Assembly (NCBI GenBank): GCA_016801845.1
Contig: CM028927.1
Location: 8,456,501-8,520,500 of the forward strand
Length of the DNA: 64,000 bases
Direction of reading: 5' to 3'
DNA from: Polydactylus sextarius
Taxonomy: Eukaryota > Chordata > Actinopteri > Polynemidae
In this document: positions 61,176 through 64,000 of the stretch, piece by piece
How the letters are laid out: every line of letters starts with the position of its first letter
Position numbering within the stretch: position 1 is the first letter of the stretch
The notes under the pieces: model-generated
The model's database searches: none
What the model was told of the DNA's origin: nothing
Seen by the model: the letters and a program-made list of their open reading frames with translations, nothing else
Made by a program: the position numbers and the translations under genes

Positions 61176-63569
61176 GTGAGATGACAAAACATTACAAACC
61201 CACTGACGTGCTTATGTATTGTACTGCACTGCAGCATATTGTCCTTGCAAAAAAGAACAACACCTTGTGGTTTTGCCTGATCCATAGTCCTCTGCTGTAG
61301 TGGTGATGAAGTAAGGAGAAAGTATAGATGGAAATGTGTACTGTTTTTATATCCTGACTTTAGTTTGTCTAGTTTTGTTTTAGTTTTGGGGCAGATGTTG
61401 ATATTGTTATTCCGGGGCAATACCTGGAATGTCACAGTGATTTACATGAAGTACTTTCTGTGTATTCTTCAGTTTTTTAATATATTTTGCTGGTAGTTGT
61501 TGTGTATATACCGTATATGATAATTATGTCAAACTCTTTGCCTTTGCTGCAAACTCTTTGACTCCTGACCCATGATGGAGGGAAAGCACAAAAGAATTCC
61601 CTTGTGGTGATGAAAATGCATCACATTATTATTTATTATAATTTAACAAGCTCTCCGTAACCTCTTAATGTATTGTTTCTAGCCTTTGCTGCTCTTAAGA
61701 TTGATGAAGTCATTTGTATTCATTCCGCAGAGAGCGTCTAGTTTCATTATGGTGCTCATCATAACAGCTTTTACTGTGGTCGCATTAAAGCTTAACTGTA
61801 AGAGAACTAATGTTACCAGACAGTACTTTGTCAACACTCGGCCCGTACCCTCCCACAACGCCCCTAAATTGTTATAGTGGTGCTTTCTGTTTGACCTCTT
61901 AATGGATAGCAGCCGTCAGGGACAAAATGGAAAGCTTATTGTGTCCAGCACCCACCCACTCTACTGATAACCCCATTTAGAGGAGGAAACCAGTGTTGGA
62001 GGCTTGTGGCATTTTCCCTCTTTACAACAGAGAGCAGTAATAGGAGTGAACTGCTGGAGAGCCCCTCGGGTGACCTGACATCAACCTAATGAAGAGCAGC
62101 TCTATTGAAAATGGTGCTGCCTCATTAAAAATCTGGTTGGATTTGTTTAGTATGCAGGTACTCACCATTCACAGCGCTCTGAACCCACCTCGCTCTATAT
62201 ATCTGTTGACTCTGAGGGCAAAGAGATGGAACGGGAGTAAGATAAAGTGTGAGAAGTGGAGGATAATAACACAGGAAGGAAAATTAAAAAAGACAAAAAA
62301 AGCCAAGAGAGTGGGGAGTAGAGGAGCAGATAAGAAAGGTGAGCAGAAGGTTTCTAATGATGGACTGGAAGAGAAAAAAAAAAGTTTCATTTCCTATCAT
62401 AATTTTGTATGCAGCAGTGGCTGCGTGCCCCTTCCTGTTTCACCTCTCAGAGCTGTGGTGAAGGTCAGATCCAGGGTCTGATAGGGACTCTGTCCAGAGA
62501 GAGGGATTGGAAAGAATCTGTACGTGGTGGAAGCAGCTGTGAAATTTCAGAGGTCTTTTATTGGGGAGTTCAACACTTTAGTATGATGAATACATTATAT
62601 TATGCATTAAATATATTTTTAACTTAACTTTGTAGATTGAAGGCATAGCTGTCAATATCATGAATACCTAGATTGTCCCTAAAAAATGACTGTAAAATAT
62701 CTGAGTAAAACTATTTGAAAAAATCTTGAACTTGTTCTTGAACTTGAAACTTGATTTAAATTCAGCTAGATATGTAACAGCTATGAAGCTAACAAACAGA
62801 ACTGATACTAATGTTAGTTTGCTATTATCAGTGATGTGTTTTTATGAAAAGGTAGGAGAGGTTATAGGTAAGAGGTCCACATGTGTCAGTCTAGAGACTG
62901 ATCCACACAATATTTCAGTTTACTAGCTGATATGTCTTTAGAATAAATGATATCTCAAGTTTGCTCTGGAAGAACCAAACTTATCACAGCTGTAGCAACC
63001 TATAGTTCAGTCTCTCCTGTGTAACTCTTAGTCACAGTTAGTCAAACATTACACGAAGGCCTTTCATGCTCATTTGTCAACAGTGTTTTTGTCCCAGTGG
63101 GGAATGTTGATGCGTTTTTAATCACGTGACCTCCCAGTGAAACCAATACACATTCAGCTTGTCCTCGAAGGTATTTTTACTCTCTGTTTTCACAGTCACT
63201 CCTCGCTTGTCACATACTGGAAGTTCAAGAGGGGAACCAGTCAAAACACGTACACTAGATGGCACACACCAGCGCTTGGCAGAAGGGCGATAGTAAAGCG
63301 ATACCCTTTAATGCAGAGAGTGCTGGAGTGGAAAGATAAGACAAAGGAATGTAGAATGCTTCCATGTCTTTTTTGCCTCTCTGACTCCATGCTGATTAAC
63401 AGAGCGCAGCAACCCTGTCAGTGAGTGGAGGCACAGCACGAGAGTAAAGAGATAGGCATCAACTCATCTCTCCTTTTAGAGAGAAAAGTGTGGGGTCACA
63501 GTGAGGATAAGAGGAAAAACAAGTAATGTATTTTTTTTTTTTTATCATTGTGCCAGTTGTCATTTTCAG
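61176..63569. other. Stretch after the third C18orf21-homologue exon, no secure exon
   Basis: I searched for the second zinc-ribbon half (a CxxC followed by Asn-Arg in the human protein) and found no match with proper splice sites. The interval is probably intron 3 of the C18orf21 homologue. A 130-codon Lys-rich frame at 62,089-62,481 is not supported by splice signals or a known domain. Confidence 0.45.
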
Positions 63570-63816
63570 AAGACGCTGCTTTTGACTTTATGAACTGTAT
63601 TAAAAAAATATTGCTCTCCGATCTCGAACGCAGCCTGACTGAGGTAATTTGTCAGTGTCTATGAAGCTGTACTTTGTTTGCTGTTATTGGTTCATCATCT
63701 CGCTGTTTTATTACCGACTTATGACTGTGTACACAATACTCTTCTTACTGTCAGTCACGTGACACCCACAGGAAGAAGTGGTGGATTTATTGGGGAAATA
63801 TACAAAACACACTGAT
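63570..63816 (+). other. Two weak candidate coding exons of an unidentified plus-strand gene
   Basis: Exon a (63,570-63,643) follows a pyrimidine-rich TTTTCAG acceptor and ends before GTAATT. Exon b (63,772-63,816) follows CACCCACAG and ends before GTATTA. They join in phase to give DFMNCIKKILLSDLERSLTE followed by EEVVDLLGKYTKHTD, a protein-like amphipathic sequence a little like the first helix of an EF-hand. Exon a cannot follow the third C18orf21-homologue exon directly, because the phases differ. I do not recognise a family, and chance remains possible. Confidence 0.2.
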
Positions 63817-63848
63817 GTATTAATTTATTGTCACATTCAACCTGTCTT

Positions 63849-63852
<4 letters not shown>

Positions 63853-63882
<30 letters not shown>
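63853..63882. repeat. (TG)n microsatellite
   Basis: Fifteen TG units near the right edge of the window. Confidence 0.95.
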
Positions 63883-63885
<3 letters not shown>

Positions 63886-64000
63886 AACAGATGTTTATTT
63901 AAAACAAGTTGTGAGTATTTGCAGATGCAAATATCCATGTTTCCTTGCATTCTTTGAGTTCTGTCAAAGTGTCAAAACAGTTCTGCGCAGCTCAGTGCTG

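Noticed and set aside
61686..61878. Frame with LNCKRTNVTR as the missing zinc-ribbon exon of the C18orf21 homologue
   Set aside because: An acceptor at about 61,789 and the phase would fit, but only one Cys is present where CxxC is needed, and the frame stops soon after. The resemblance to the human CKTCNRT segment is too short to trust.
62089..62481. 130-codon Lys-rich plus-strand frame as a later C18orf21-homologue exon
   Set aside because: The frame has A-rich low-complexity sequence, no convincing splice borders and no resemblance to the human C-terminal part.
1..64000. CRISPR arrays, operons, integrated viral genomes or other prokaryote-type systems
   Set aside because: The window is vertebrate nuclear DNA. 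No regularly spaced direct repeats, operon-like runs or viral genes were seen.

Overview
The window looks like nuclear DNA from a ray-finned fish, probably a percomorph. Genes are split by GT-AG introns, the sequence is AT-rich and full of dinucleotide microsatellites, and the recognisable proteins are vertebrate. I saw nothing prokaryotic or viral. Protein and synteny comparisons are from memory, because no search could be run.

Layout. (1) 1-4,558: no gene seen; it probably includes the galnt12 3' UTR. (2) 4,559-11,357, minus strand: a complete ten-exon galnt12 (579 codons). (3) 11,358-20,583: intergenic, with microsatellites and a decayed LINE-type retroelement tail near 14.44-14.72 kb. (4) 20,584-31,641, minus strand: a complete ten-coding-exon galnt4-like gene (582 codons), with a predicted non-coding first exon near 34.5-34.8 kb. 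(5) About 35-47.7 kb: gene-poor, with purine/pyrimidine-biased tracts and one doubtful terminal exon at 36.5 kb. (6) 47,731-47,809, minus strand: the microRNA gene mir-187. (7) 47.8-54.7 kb: no secure gene, but a CpG-richer stretch at 53.7-54.1 kb could be the pri-mir-187 promoter. (8) 54,934-61,175 and beyond, plus strand: the first three coding exons of the C18orf21 (RMP24) homologue, with a promoter element pair just upstream. (9) 61.2-64 kb: no secure exon, only two weak candidate exons near the right edge.

The two GalNAc-transferases are tandem duplicates. Exons 2 to 7 have identical lengths (170, 190, 186, 118, 177 and 132 nt) and identical intron phases in both genes. Both keep the DxH metal site, the WGGENLE loop and the C-terminal ricin-type lectin domain, so both are predicted active Golgi enzymes that start mucin-type O-glycosylation. 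The intron-bearing galnt4 is notable because the mammalian GALNT4 coding sequence is intronless.

The right half (mir-187 on minus, C18orf21 homologue on plus) matches the human 18q12.2 order as I recall it, where GALNT1 is the nearby GalNAc-transferase. Here the T12/T4 pair is found on that side instead. I did not find an undescribed biological system. The most useful observations are the tandem pair, the mir-187 hairpin and the linkage.
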